Positions 19,350 through 28,618 of a stretch of 64,000 bases of DNA are shown in pieces. The position numbers and the translations under genes were made by a program. A model generated the notes under the pieces. It did no database searches and was not told the origin of the DNA. It saw only the letters and a program-made list of their open reading frames with translations. How positions within the stretch are numbered: position 1 is the stretch's first letter; each line of letters begins with the position of its first letter. Source of the DNA: Acidobacteriota bacterium (lineage in GTDB: Bacteria; Acidobacteriota; Terriglobia; Terriglobales; Acidobacteriaceae); NCBI GenBank assembly GCA_021846275.1, contig JAJZBZ010000001.1, positions 372,001-436,000 of the forward strand. Direction: 5' to 3'.

Positions 19350-20492
19350 ATGCGCATCGGCATCACCTGTTATCCCACTTACGGCGGCAGCGGTGTCGTC
19401 GCCACGGAACTGGGCATCGAACTCGCCGCGCTCGGCCACGAGATTCACTTCATCAGCTACTCCCAGCCGTTCCGCCTTTCCGGTCGCGAATCCGGCATCT
19501 TCTACCACGAAGTCCCCGTCAGCAACTATCCGCTCTTTGAGTTCCCTCCTTACGATCTCGCGCTCGCCTCGCGCATGGCCGAGGTCGCCGAGTACTACGG
19601 CCTCGACCTGCTCCACGTCCACTACGCCATTCCCCACTCCGTCAGCGCCCTGCTCGCGCGCCAGATGCTGGCCACGCGCGCGCGCCAGCTTCCCTTCGTC
19701 ACCACGCTTCACGGCACCGACATCACGCTCGTCGGCATGGACCGCTCCTACCTGCCCATCACCCAGTACGCCATTCAACAAAGCGACGGCGTCACCAGCA
19801 TCTCGGCCTGGCTGCGAGAAAAGACCGTCGAAAACTTCGCCATCACGCGCCCCATCGAAGTCATCCACAACTTCGTCAACTGCGATCTCTACCAGCCCAT
19901 CCGCGACGCCGCCCAGCGCGCTGAGCAGCGCGCCCGCCTCGCCGCGCCCGACGAATTTCTGCTCATGCACCTGTCCAACTTCCGCCCCGTCAAGCGCATC
20001 GCCGACGTGGTGCAGATCTTCGCCCGCATCGCCCGCGAACTGCCCGCGCGCCTCGCGCTCATCGGCGACGGACCTGATCGCTCCACCGCCGAGTGGCTCG
20101 CTCACTCGCTTGGCATCCACGACCGCATTCACTTCCTCGGCAAACAGGATCGTGTCCACGACCTGCTCCCGCTCGCCGACCTTCTGCTCATGCCCAGCGA
20201 AAACGAATCCTTCGGCCTGGCCGCGCTGGAGTCCATGGCCTGCCAGGTGCCTGCCATCGCCACGCGCGTCGGCGGCGTGCCAGAGTTGATCACCGACGGC
20301 CACGACGGCCTGCTCTTTCCCATCGGCGAAGTCGATGCCATGGCCTCGGCCGCCGTCGCCCTGCTGCGCGACCCCGACCGTCACGCCGCCCTGCGCCATG
20401 CCGCGCGCAAGACCGCGCAGGACCGCTTCTGCTCCACGCGCATCATCCCTCGCTACGTCGATTTCTATCGCTCGCTCGTCGGCTCAGCCTGA
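19350..20492 (+). CDS. bshA: N-acetyl-alpha-D-glucosaminyl L-malate synthase BshA
   Basis: GT-B fold glycosyltransferase (GT4) that joins UDP-GlcNAc and L-malate in the first step of bacillithiol synthesis. The 380-residue product opens with MRIGITCYPTYGGSGVVATE, the BshA signature, and has HVHYAIPHS, TTLHGTDITLVG and VIHNFVNCDLYQP. The GT4 E-x7-E motif is in SENESFGLAALESMA. bshB (PIG-L deacetylase) and bshC are not in the window. Its 3' end overlaps the convergent histidine kinase by 28 bp. Confidence 0.95.
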   Translation: MRIGITCYPTYGGSGVVATELGIELAALGHEIHFISYSQPFRLSGRESGIFYHEVPVSNYPLFEFPPYDLALASRMAEVAEYYGLDLLHVHYAIPHSVSALLARQMLATRARQLPFVTTLHGTDITLVGMDRSYLPITQYAIQQSDGVTSISAWLREKTVENFAITRPIEVIHNFVNCDLYQPIRDAAQRAEQRARLAAPDEFLLMHLSNFRPVKRIADVVQIFARIARELPARLALIGDGPDRSTAEWLAHSLGIHDRIHFLGKQDRVHDLLPLADLLLMPSENESFGLAALESMACQVPAIATRVGGVPELITDGHDGLLFPIGEVDAMASAAVALLRDPDRHAALRHAARKTAQDRFCSTRIIPRYVDFYRSLVGSA

Positions 20493-21826
20493 TCGCCCGG
20501 CAAACCAATCGGCAGCGAATCCTTTGCCGACGAACCATGCGACGGCGCAATCTCCGGCAGCGGAATCCCAATCGTCACCCGCGTCCCGCGTCCCGGCCGC
20601 GATTGAACCTCGAATCGCGCTTCATCGCCAAAGAGCATCTGCAGCCGATCCCGCACCAGCCGCATCCCAATCCCCCGGCCCGTCGTCGATTGCCGCTCCG
20701 CTATCCCCACTCCGTCGTCTTCCACTTCAATCACCAGCCGTCCCGCCTCGCACCGGCTCCTCAGCGTAATCACGCCGCCGCGTATGCGCGGCTCCAGCCC
20801 GTGTTTGATCGAGTTCTCCACCAGCGGCTGCAACAGAATGCTCGGCACCTTCAGATCCAGCGTGCCCGGCTCAATCTCCTTCACCACGCGCAGTTTTTCC
20901 GAGCCAAATCGCACCATCTCAATCTCCAGATAATCCTCCGTCAGCCGCATCTCCTCGCCCAGCGGAACCATCACGTCATGATCCTTCAGCATCGCTCGCA
21001 ACAGGCTCGCCAGCTTCACAATCATCACCCGCGCCTCATCCGGCCTCTGCCTCGCCAGCGACGCAATCGAGTTCAGCGTGTTGAACAGAAAGTGCGGATT
21101 GATCTGCCGCTGCAACGCATCCAGACGCGCCTCCAGCAACAGCCGCTTCTGCTCCTCCAGCTTCCTCTCCACGCGCAGCGCGTTCCACACCTTCAGCCAC
21201 ACGCCCACCACCACCGGCGCGCTCACCCAGATCACCACCCGCAGCCACCAGGCATCCGTTCGTAGCGCAAAAATCCTTCGCGGAAACTCCCATGCCAGCC
21301 ACGAATGCGCCGCCTCCATTCCGGCAATCAGCACCAGCAGCAGAATCTGCCGGTCAAACTTCGGCTGCCGCAGATTCCGTCTCACCCACCGCCACAGGCT
21401 CAGGTCCACAAACGGCGTGAACGACCATATCTCTTCCTTCTCAATCACCATTCCGGCAATCCCGGCCACCATCCCCACGCCCGCCAGAAACGGCATCGCC
21501 AGATACTCCCGATGCAGCAGGGCCGGCACAGCCATCACCATCCCGCTCAGCATCGCCCATCCCGGACCCACCAGCAGCCCCACCAGCGTCACCGTCTCCA
21601 GAGACATGTCCGCCGCCAGAAAATTCGGCACCGTAATCCGCGCCCACACCCCCAGCGTCAGCGGAACCAGCACAAACGCCAGCATCTCCGCCGTCTCGCG
21701 CACCGTCCGATGCCGCGCCATCAGCCGCCGCTGAAAAGCCCTCGACCGCGCCACCGCGCTCGACACCGACGCCGCAATCCCCAGCTTCACCAGCAGCGTA
21801 ATCAGGATCAGTTTGTGATCGGCCAT
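20465..21826 (-). CDS. LytS/YehU-type membrane sensor histidine kinase
   Basis: Two-component sensor, 453 residues. Six or so N-terminal hydrophobic segments resemble the 5TM LytS sensor (VTLVGLLVGPGWAMLSGMVM, MPFLAGVGMVAGIAGMVI). The HisKA_7TM-free His_kinase domain has QRQINPHFLFNTLNSIASLA with the phospho-acceptor His, the N box LLQPLVENSIKHGL, and the G boxes VEDDGVGI and GRGIGMRLVRDRL. No LytTR response regulator is adjacent, so it is an orphan here. The gene overlaps bshA tail-to-tail. Confidence 0.92.
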   Translation of the reverse strand: MADHKLILITLLVKLGIAASVSSAVARSRAFQRRLMARHRTVRETAEMLAFVLVPLTLGVWARITVPNFLAADMSLETVTLVGLLVGPGWAMLSGMVMAVPALLHREYLAMPFLAGVGMVAGIAGMVIEKEEIWSFTPFVDLSLWRWVRRNLRQPKFDRQILLLVLIAGMEAAHSWLAWEFPRRIFALRTDAWWLRVVIWVSAPVVVGVWLKVWNALRVERKLEEQKRLLLEARLDALQRQINPHFLFNTLNSIASLARQRPDEARVMIVKLASLLRAMLKDHDVMVPLGEEMRLTEDYLEIEMVRFGSEKLRVVKEIEPGTLDLKVPSILLQPLVENSIKHGLEPRIRGGVITLRSRCEAGRLVIEVEDDGVGIAERQSTTGRGIGMRLVRDRLQMLFGDEARFEVQSRPGRGTRVTIGIPLPEIAPSHGSSAKDSLPIGLPGDQAEPTSER

Positions 21827-21863
21827 CGCCCCGCTCCGAATCTCCCGCCATCCCCGCGCATCT

Positions 21864-21869
21864 TACAAT
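21864..21869 (+). promoter_or_regulatory. Putative -10 hexamer directly before ribA
   Basis: TACAAT, close to the sigma70 consensus, with 6 nt to the ribA ATG at 21876. There is no room for a leader or Shine-Dalgarno site, which suggests a leaderless mRNA. A -35 box is not obvious. Confidence 0.45.
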
Positions 21870-21875
21870 CAGATC

Positions 21876-22577
21876 ATGCCGTACTCCAACGTACAGAAAA
21901 AAGCCGAAGCCGACTTCCCCACGCGCTGGGGCCACTTCCGCATTCTCGGCTTTGAAGGCACGCGCGACACATCCGCACCCGGCTGCCCGCCCGATCCCGC
22001 CGCCACGCCCAGCGTCGATGGTCTCGTCGCGCTCGTTCACGGAGACATTCACGCCGTCGCGCCCATCGTCCGCATCCACTCCCAGTGCCTCACCGGCGAT
22101 GTCTTCGGCTCGCTCCGCTGCGACTGCCGTCCACAGCTTGAGCTGGCTCTCGCGCGCATCGCCGCCGAAGGCTCCGGCATCCTGCTCTACGAGCAGCAGG
22201 AGGGCCGCGGCATCGGTCTCATGGCCAAGCTCCAGGCATACCAGCTTCAGGATCAGGGCCGCGACACCGTCGAAGCCAACCTCGAACTCGGCTACGCCGC
22301 CGACTGCCGCGCCTACGAACTGCCCGCCGCCGTCCTGCGTCTGCTCGGCGTCTCCGCCGTCCGCCTCATGACCAACAATCCCGACAAGGTCGCAGCCCTC
22401 GAATCCGCCGGAATCACCGTCACCGAACGCATCTCCGCCGAGGTCCAGCCGCTTGAAACCTTCCGCCACTACCTCGAAACCAAGCAGCAGAAAATGGGCC
22501 ACATCATCGAAGACCTGAACGATCCGAACCAGCTGCGCGATCTCGACGAACGGGACGAATCGCCCCGCGTCTCCTGA
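21876..22577 (+). CDS. ribA: GTP cyclohydrolase II
   Basis: Opens GTP to 2,5-diamino-6-ribosylamino-pyrimidinone phosphate, the entry to riboflavin synthesis; zinc enzyme. The 233-residue product is the monofunctional form without a RibB domain. Zinc cysteines lie in SQCLTGDVFGSLRCDC; GTP-binding and catalytic residues are in LYEQQEGRGIGLMAK and ELGYAADCR; RLMTNNPDKVAAL is a C-terminal signature. It faces away from the histidine kinase across about 50 bp. Confidence 0.95.
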   Translation: MPYSNVQKKAEADFPTRWGHFRILGFEGTRDTSAPGCPPDPAATPSVDGLVALVHGDIHAVAPIVRIHSQCLTGDVFGSLRCDCRPQLELALARIAAEGSGILLYEQQEGRGIGLMAKLQAYQLQDQGRDTVEANLELGYAADCRAYELPAAVLRLLGVSAVRLMTNNPDKVAALESAGITVTERISAEVQPLETFRHYLETKQQKMGHIIEDLNDPNQLRDLDERDESPRVS

Positions 22578-22654
22578 TTCTTTCGATTCCCGCTCTCACC
22601 GCCGAACCAAACACGGAACAGCCGGGCATGCGCAGCCCAAACGCAGCGCCTGAC

Positions 22655-23203
22655 TCAACCTTCGGTCCGCACCAGCTTCGCCGTCGTCACCAGTTGCCCC
22701 GTGTGCCGCTGCGTATGATCGGCCACATGCACCAGCAGTCCGCCCACCGTCGTCGGCAGCGCCCTGCGTCCCACGCCGCGCACTGTCTCCGGGTCCACCG
22801 CCGCCAACGCCACCACGCGCCGCATCCCGTCCTCCAGCGCCGCCATCAGCTCGCCGTGCAGCTCCGCCGCGGTCCCCGGCTCGTCCTCGCCGCGCAGAGC
22901 CTCCATCTGCTCCACGCTGAGCTGCCGTCCTTCGGCATAGCTCAGCAGCCGGTCCACGCTTCGCGCAATGTGCCGCATCTGCCACGCCACCGAAGCCAAC
23001 CCGCGCGGCTTCCGATTCATTTGTTCCTCGGTCAGCCCCGCCGTCCATCGCTCCGCGTCTTCGCGCGCCAGCTCCAGAGCATGCACCACCGCGCGCCCGA
23101 CCGCCGGAATCTCGCCATGCGTCCCGCGCAGCCACGGTTCCAGCTTTGGCGAATCCAGCTTCGACGGCTCCAGCCTCGGCGTTGCATCCGCACTCTCAGC
23201 CAT
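22655..23203 (-). CDS. DinB-superfamily protein
   Basis: Cytosolic four-helix-bundle protein of 182 residues in the DinB/DinB_2 group, often thiol S-transferases that use mycothiol or bacillithiol. Likely metal His residues are in QMRHIARSVDRLL and in LLVHVADHTQRHTGQLV. A bacillithiol gene (bshA) 2 kb away makes a thiol-transferase role attractive, but that is inference. The N-terminus contains an imperfect 5-residue repeat around PKLEP. It lies 14 bp after the P-loop kinase gene on the same strand, so they likely form an operon. Confidence 0.82.
   Translation of the reverse strand: MAESADATPRLEPSKLDSPKLEPWLRGTHGEIPAVGRAVVHALELAREDAERWTAGLTEEQMNRKPRGLASVAWQMRHIARSVDRLLSYAEGRQLSVEQMEALRGEDEPGTAAELHGELMAALEDGMRRVVALAAVDPETVRGVGRRALPTTVGGLLVHVADHTQRHTGQLVTTAKLVRTEG
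23136..23180 (-). repeat. 15-bp tandem repeat, three copies, in the DinB gene
   Basis: Plus-strand units GGTTCCAGCTTTGGC (23136-23150), GAATCCAGCTTCGAC (23151-23165) and GGCTCCAGCCTCGGC (23166-23180). They encode an N-terminal stretch with an (x)KL(x)(x) period of five residues, outside the conserved DinB fold. Copies have diverged, so the repeat is not recent. Confidence 0.75.
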
Positions 23204-23217
23204 CGTCCGCTCCCGCT

Positions 23218-24051
23218 CTACGCGCTCTTCACGCGCACCACGGTGATCTTCGCAAATCCCTCTTCAAAATCCGGAGCCTTCAGCTTCTCCGCCATCCGCT
23301 TCATCGACTCTTCGCTCACCGGCCTGTCGCGCATCGCATTCCGCTCCAGGCAAACCTCCAGCGGCACATCGAAGAACACCGCCTGCACCTCGTAGCCGAA
23401 GCTCTGGGCCATCTTGATCCACTGCCTGCGCTCATGCGCCGAAAGATTCGTCGCATCCACATAATTCCACGGCATCCGCGCAATCAGCCTCGCCCGCAGC
23501 AGCGACCGCAGCGTCGCAAACACCAGCCCCTGATAGCGCTGCTCGGTAATGTCGTCAAACAGAATCGTCCGCAGCATATCGCTGCTCAGCGGCGTCACCC
23601 CGCGACGCCTGTACCACGTCGTCTTGCCCGAACCCGGAAGCCCGATCGTCAACACCACATGGCCCTTCGGCTCCGCGCTCGTCTGCGCAGCGCCCTCGTC
23701 ACTCGGCAAACCCATCCCCGGCGACTCCGGCTGCGTCTCCACTTCCATGCGGCCAGCTTCGGCGCGGCCAGCTTCGGCGCGACCAGCCTCGCTCCGTCCC
23801 GCTCCCAGTCGGCCAAATCTCCTGCGCACCGGCGCAGCCTGCGGCTCCTCCGACCGTCCGCCCCCACGCGCCGACGCTTCTGCCGTCTTCTGCGGCGTCG
23901 AGGCCATCGGCGCCACCTGCGCCCTCGCTGGCATCGGAGCCTCCGACGCATAGATCGGGCTGAGCGGCTTCGGCTGGTTCACTGGAATCTCGCGTCCGGT
24001 CTTGCCGGTCGCCTCGGATGTATTCGGCTCTCTGCGGGAACGTCGTCTCAT
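23218..24051 (-). CDS. P-loop kinase-like ATPase (AAA_33) with disordered N-terminus
   Basis: A zeta-toxin/polynucleotide-kinase-like P-loop domain at residues ~130-277. Walker A is TIGLPGSGKTTWYRRR. SSDMLRTILFDD, WNYVDATNLSAHERRQWI and VFFDVPLEVCLERNAMRDRP match the AAA_33 family of small nucleotide or sugar kinases. The first ~125 residues are Ala/Gly/Glu/Arg-rich low complexity, including an AEAGR tandem repeat, and look disordered; the true start could be further in. The substrate cannot be told. Probably co-transcribed with the DinB gene. Confidence 0.8.
   Translation of the reverse strand: MRRRSRREPNTSEATGKTGREIPVNQPKPLSPIYASEAPMPARAQVAPMASTPQKTAEASARGGGRSEEPQAAPVRRRFGRLGAGRSEAGRAEAGRAEAGRMEVETQPESPGMGLPSDEGAAQTSAEPKGHVVLTIGLPGSGKTTWYRRRGVTPLSSDMLRTILFDDITEQRYQGLVFATLRSLLRARLIARMPWNYVDATNLSAHERRQWIKMAQSFGYEVQAVFFDVPLEVCLERNAMRDRPVSEESMKRMAEKLKAPDFEEGFAKITVVRVKSA
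23749..23793 (-). repeat. 15-bp tandem repeat, three copies, in the P-loop kinase gene
   Basis: Two identical units GCGGCCAGCTTCGGC (23749-23763 and 23764-23778) and a third, GCGACCAGCCTCGCT (23779-23793). On the minus strand they encode the AEAGR-type 5-residue repeat in the disordered N-terminal part. Confidence 0.85.
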
Positions 24052-24279
24052 GGCTTGCGGGTCACGGCTTGCTTTCGCTGGATTTTGCTGCGCCTGCGCG
24101 CCGCCTCACCGGTCAGGCGCGCATTTTCTGCTGCCATTATCCCATGCACGCTCCGGTCCGCTGCACGGCTACGCAAGCTGCTTCTCATGGACCGGACAAA
24201 CTCCGTCAACCCCGCTCCCGTAACCGACCATCCGAAGCCATACCCACGCCCCATTCCCTGCAAAATCGCTTTCTTGCCC

Positions 24280-24307
24280 TTGACTGGAGTGTTATTCTGA
24301 CTAGTTT
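24280..24307 (+). promoter_or_regulatory. Putative sigma70 promoter of gap
   Basis: TTGACT (24280-24285) and TAGTTT (24302-24307) with a 16-bp spacer. It is about 140 bp before the gap start and is the best -35/-10 pair seen in the 400-bp gap 24052-24449. The rest of that gap shows no gene or clear structure. TAAGGAG just before 24450 is the gap ribosome-binding site. Confidence 0.5.
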
Positions 24308-24449
24308 GGTGGTGCTCTCGAAAGATTTCCCCGGCCTCATCGGGATCGGATCAGATTCAGCGCTCCGGCAAACATCGGCTCTCTCGTTCGCCCTCGCTAC
24401 ACAACGAACCTCCACTCAAAAGCATCCCACTTATCTAAGGAGATCCTTC

Positions 24450-25454
<1,005 letters not shown>

Positions 25455-25472
25455 TCAGCCTCTAAACTCATA

Positions 25473-25515
25473 TCTCCCATTCCTGACAAAGCTTCGCAGC
25501 GCCAGGAATGGGAGA
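25473..25515 (+). promoter_or_regulatory. 13-bp hairpin between gap and ridA
   Basis: A perfect inverted repeat: TCTCCCATTCCTG (25473-25485) and CAGGAATGGGAGA (25503-25515) with a 17-nt loop. It starts 18 bp after the gap stop. The right arm contains AGGA, an in-frame ATG (25508) and GGGAG, so it could hide initiation signals of ridA. No T-run follows, so it is more likely an mRNA processing or translation-control element than a terminator. Confidence 0.65.
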
Positions 25516-25534
25516 CCACAACCGTCTTGACACC

Positions 25535-25918
25535 ATGCGAAAAAACATCAGCGGCGGTTCTCCGTACGAGCCAGTCATCGGCTTCTCCCGCGCGGTTCGC
25601 GTGGGCAATACCGTTCACCTCTCTGGCACAGGCCCGGTCGGTGCCGACAACGAAGACGCTGTCAGCCAGACCCGACGCATCTTTGCCATCGCCGAAAAAG
25701 CCCTCGCCGAAGCCGGCGCTTCTTTTCAAGACGTCGTCCGAACACGCATGTATCTCACCCACGCCGAAGACTGGGAGGCCGTCGGTCGCGTCCACGGCGA
25801 GTTCTTCTCGCAAACGCTTCCTGCAGCCACCATGGTCGTCGTCGCCAAGTTGCTCAATCCTGCCTGGCGCATCGAAATCGAAATGGATGCCGTCATCCCA
25901 GGCCGCGCAAACCAATAG
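25535..25918 (+). CDS. RidA (YjgF/YER057c/UK114)-family protein
   Basis: Small trimeric enamine/imine deaminase-type protein, 127 residues from 25535. The N-terminus RKNISGGSPYEPVIGFSRAV and the core VGNTVHLSGTGPVG fit the RidA subgroup that starts with a GSPYE motif. VRTRMYLTHAEDWEAVGRVH carries the conserved Arg; the C-terminal EIEMDAVIPG is usual. An in-frame ATG at 25508 gives nine more residues but lies inside a hairpin arm; family alignment favours 25535. Placement between gap and pgk is unusual. Confidence 0.9.
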   Translation: MRKNISGGSPYEPVIGFSRAVRVGNTVHLSGTGPVGADNEDAVSQTRRIFAIAEKALAEAGASFQDVVRTRMYLTHAEDWEAVGRVHGEFFSQTLPAATMVVVAKLLNPAWRIEIEMDAVIPGRANQ

Positions 25919-25947
25919 ACATCTCTTCTGAAGGCAGGAATCGCACC

Positions 25948-27162
25948 ATGTCCAAGCTCTCCATTCGCGATCTCGATCTCGCCGACAAACGCCTCTTCGT
26001 GCGTGTCGATTTCAACGTCCCGCTCACCGAGGACGGTTCGACCATCACCGACGACACGCGCATCCGCGCCACTCTGCCCACGCTCCGTTACGCGCTGGAG
26101 CGCAACGCCTCGCTCGTCCTCGCCTCTCATCTCGGCCGCCCAAAGGGCAAGCCCAATCCGAAATACTCGCTGCGCCCCGTCGAAGCCCGCCTGCGCGAAC
26201 TGCTCGCCGCCGAGATGGGCCGCAACGTTCCCGTCTTCTTTGCCTCCGACTGCATCGGCGATCCGGCTTCCAGGGCTGCCGCCGCGCTCCCGCCCGGCCA
26301 GGTGCTGCTCCTGGAAAATCTCCGCTTCCACGCCGAAGAGGAAGCCAACGACCCCGGCTTCAGCCAGCAGCTCGCCTCGCTCGCTCAGGTCTACGTCAAC
26401 GACGCATTCGGCTCAGCTCACCGCGCACACGCCTCCACCGAGGGCATCACCCATTTCCTTCAGCCCGCCGCCGCCGGACTGCTCATGGAAAAGGAACTGA
26501 CCTACCTCGGCAAGGCGCTCGAAAGCCCCGAAAAGCCCTTCGTCGCCATCATCGGCGGCTCCAAAATCTCCGGCAAAATCGACGTCATCGACAACCTCCT
26601 CGACAAGGTCGATACTCTCGTCATCGTCGGCGGCATGGCTTACACCTTCCAGCGCGCCCTCGGCGTCACCACCGGCAAATCCCTCGTCGAAGAGGACAAG
26701 ATCGAGGTCGCCCGCGAAGCCCTCGCCAAGGCCCAGGCCAAAGGCGTCCAGCTCCTGCTGCCGGTCGATAACGTCCTCGCCGACAGCTTCAGCCCCGACG
26801 CCAACACCCAGCCCTGGGACTCATCCATCAACTTCCCCGCCGACTGGCAGGGCCTCGACATCGGCCCCAAAACCATCGAAAAAATCTCCGCCATCGTCGC
26901 CCAGGCGCGCACCATCCTCTGGAACGGCCCGGCCGGCGTCTTTGAGTTTCCGCGTTTCGCCGTCGGCACCAACGCCATCGCCCGCGCCATCGCCGCAAAC
27001 ACCGCCGCAACCTCGATCATCGGCGGCGGAGACAGCGTCAGCGCCGTCAACCAGGCCGGCGTCGCCGACAAAATGACCCACATCTCCACCGGCGGCGGAG
27101 CCAGCCTCGAATTCCTCGAAGGCAAAAAACTTCCCGGCGTCGAAGCCCTCACCGAAAAGTAA
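25948..27162 (+). CDS. pgk: Phosphoglycerate kinase
   Basis: Transfers phosphate from 1,3-bisphosphoglycerate to ADP, the step after Gap. The 404-residue length is typical. VRVDFNVPLTEDG is the N-terminal signature; SHLGRPKGKP binds substrate; LLLENLRFHAEEEANDPGF and YVNDAFGSAHRAHAST are conserved; nucleotide-binding WNGPAGVFEFPRFAVGT and GGGDSVSAV are at the C-terminal domain. Closed by an intrinsic terminator 23 bp after its stop. Confidence 0.98.
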   Translation: MSKLSIRDLDLADKRLFVRVDFNVPLTEDGSTITDDTRIRATLPTLRYALERNASLVLASHLGRPKGKPNPKYSLRPVEARLRELLAAEMGRNVPVFFASDCIGDPASRAAAALPPGQVLLLENLRFHAEEEANDPGFSQQLASLAQVYVNDAFGSAHRAHASTEGITHFLQPAAAGLLMEKELTYLGKALESPEKPFVAIIGGSKISGKIDVIDNLLDKVDTLVIVGGMAYTFQRALGVTTGKSLVEEDKIEVAREALAKAQAKGVQLLLPVDNVLADSFSPDANTQPWDSSINFPADWQGLDIGPKTIEKISAIVAQARTILWNGPAGVFEFPRFAVGTNAIARAIAANTAATSIIGGGDSVSAVNQAGVADKMTHISTGGGASLEFLEGKKLPGVEALTEK

Positions 27163-27185
27163 CCTCGCTCTTTCCTTTTTCGATT

Positions 27186-27212
27186 CGGCGGCCCATCCAG
27201 GCCGCCGTTTTT
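27186..27212 (+). terminator. Intrinsic terminator of the gap-ridA-pgk operon
   Basis: Stem CGGCGGCC (27186-27193) with GGCCGCCG (27200-27207), loop CATCCA, followed by five T (27208-27212). A textbook rho-independent terminator in the right place. Confidence 0.92.
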
Positions 27213-27346
27213 CTCCGCACCCTCCCTCATCGCTCCGTTACAATCGCGTCATTGATCTTCCAGGCTGACGCACGCACGATAACGCTGTCAGTTCACGAGG
27301 AATAGGATTTTGCTTTCTGCTCCGGCTGCTCCCCGCGCATGACACG

Positions 27347-28573
27347 ATGCCACCTGCGCCTTCCATCCTGATCTTCGCCACCACCTGGTGGCCGTTCTCC
27401 ACGCGCCTGGCCGTGCGACTGCGCAACCTCGGCGCATCCGTCTCCGCCCTGGTTCCGCGCCATCATGCCATGCAGGCCGTCCCCGGTCTCGCACAGCTTC
27501 ATTTCCTCCACCCACTCGCGATCCCGCGCTCCATCCATCAGGCAATTCTCAGTTCCCGGCCTGACCTTGTCATCCCCACGGATGACACCGCCGTCTGGCT
27601 TCTCCACGATCTCGCCGCGCGCCACCCCGATCTCGCTCCGCTGGTCGAGCGCTCGCTCGGCGATCCACAGCACTACGCGCTCCTGCGCAGCCGTCGCCTC
27701 TTCCTCGATCTCGCCCAGTCGCTGCAAATCCCCTGCCCCGCGACAAAGCTCGTCCAGGACCGAAGCGAAATCGAATCCACTCTCCGCGATAACGCTCTTC
27801 CCGCCGTGCTCAAATACGACGGCACCACAGGCGGATACGGCGTCGTCCTCGCCCACAATGCCGACCAACTGCGCCGGGGCTACCGGATGCTCCTGCGCCA
27901 TCGCCTCCCGGCACGCAATCTCAAGCGCTTTCTGATCGACGCCGACGTCACCGCGCTCTACCACTCCACCGCGCAGCCTCCCGACGAAATCACCCAACAA
28001 ACCTTCCTTCCCGGCACGCCCGCCAACGGTCTGTTCGTCGCCCGGCGCGGCGAAATTCTCGCTCAGATGCAGGTGCGCGTCGAGCGCGCGCTCTCCGCCA
28101 CCGGCTCAGCCGTTGTCGTCGATCGCATCCATCACCCGGCCATCCTCGACGCCGCGCAAAAAATCGCAGCCCGGCTCCATCTCTCCGGCTTCTTCGGACT
28201 CGATTTCATCCTGCACGAGAGCACCGGCGACCCCTGGCTGCTCGAAATCAATCCGCGCGCCACCCAGCTCTGCCACATCCCGCTCGACCCGGCGCACAAC
28301 CGCTTTGCCACGCTCGCCGATGCCGCCTGCTCCATCGCAGCCGACTACGCCGCTCCGCCTCAGCTACCGGCACAGCCCGTCCATCCGCGCATCGCGTTTT
28401 TCCCGCAGGCTCTCACGCTTCCGCCCGACGATCCCGCTCTCGCCACGGCAGTCATCGACCGCCCCGAAGACGACCCGTCGCTCCTCGCCGAACTTCTGCG
28501 TCCCGTCTGGCCTTATCGTCGTCCCTGGCTCCGGCTCTATAACGCAATCGACCGGCGCCTGCAATCGCACTGA
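27347..28573 (+). CDS. ATP-grasp domain protein
   Basis: Cytosolic carboxylate-amine/thiol ligase-type enzyme of 408 residues. The N-terminal pre-ATP-grasp Rossmann part (ILIFATTWWPFSTRLAVRLR, VIPTDDTAVWLLHDLA) is followed by the ATP-grasp fold: PAVLKYDGTTGGYGVVLA carries the nucleotide-binding Lys and glycine loop, and WLLEINPRATQLCH the metal-binding Glu/Asn. No strong ribosome-binding site is seen before the ATG. It sits tail-to-tail with the polysaccharide operon and may modify a sugar or peptide in that pathway, but the substrate is unknown. Confidence 0.85.
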   Translation: MPPAPSILIFATTWWPFSTRLAVRLRNLGASVSALVPRHHAMQAVPGLAQLHFLHPLAIPRSIHQAILSSRPDLVIPTDDTAVWLLHDLAARHPDLAPLVERSLGDPQHYALLRSRRLFLDLAQSLQIPCPATKLVQDRSEIESTLRDNALPAVLKYDGTTGGYGVVLAHNADQLRRGYRMLLRHRLPARNLKRFLIDADVTALYHSTAQPPDEITQQTFLPGTPANGLFVARRGEILAQMQVRVERALSATGSAVVVDRIHHPAILDAAQKIAARLHLSGFFGLDFILHESTGDPWLLEINPRATQLCHIPLDPAHNRFATLADAACSIAADYAAPPQLPAQPVHPRIAFFPQALTLPPDDPALATAVIDRPEDDPSLLAELLRPVWPYRRPWLRLYNAIDRRLQSH

Positions 28574-28618
28574 GGAAAGCGCGCCTCACCCGGGCTGGTT
28601 CCTCGCACTCGTTCAACC

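Noticed and set aside
25521-25535. TTGACA at about 25526 as a promoter for pgk or ridA
   Set aside because: It lies just before the ridA start, has no -10 box at the right spacing, and the operon has a better promoter upstream of gap.
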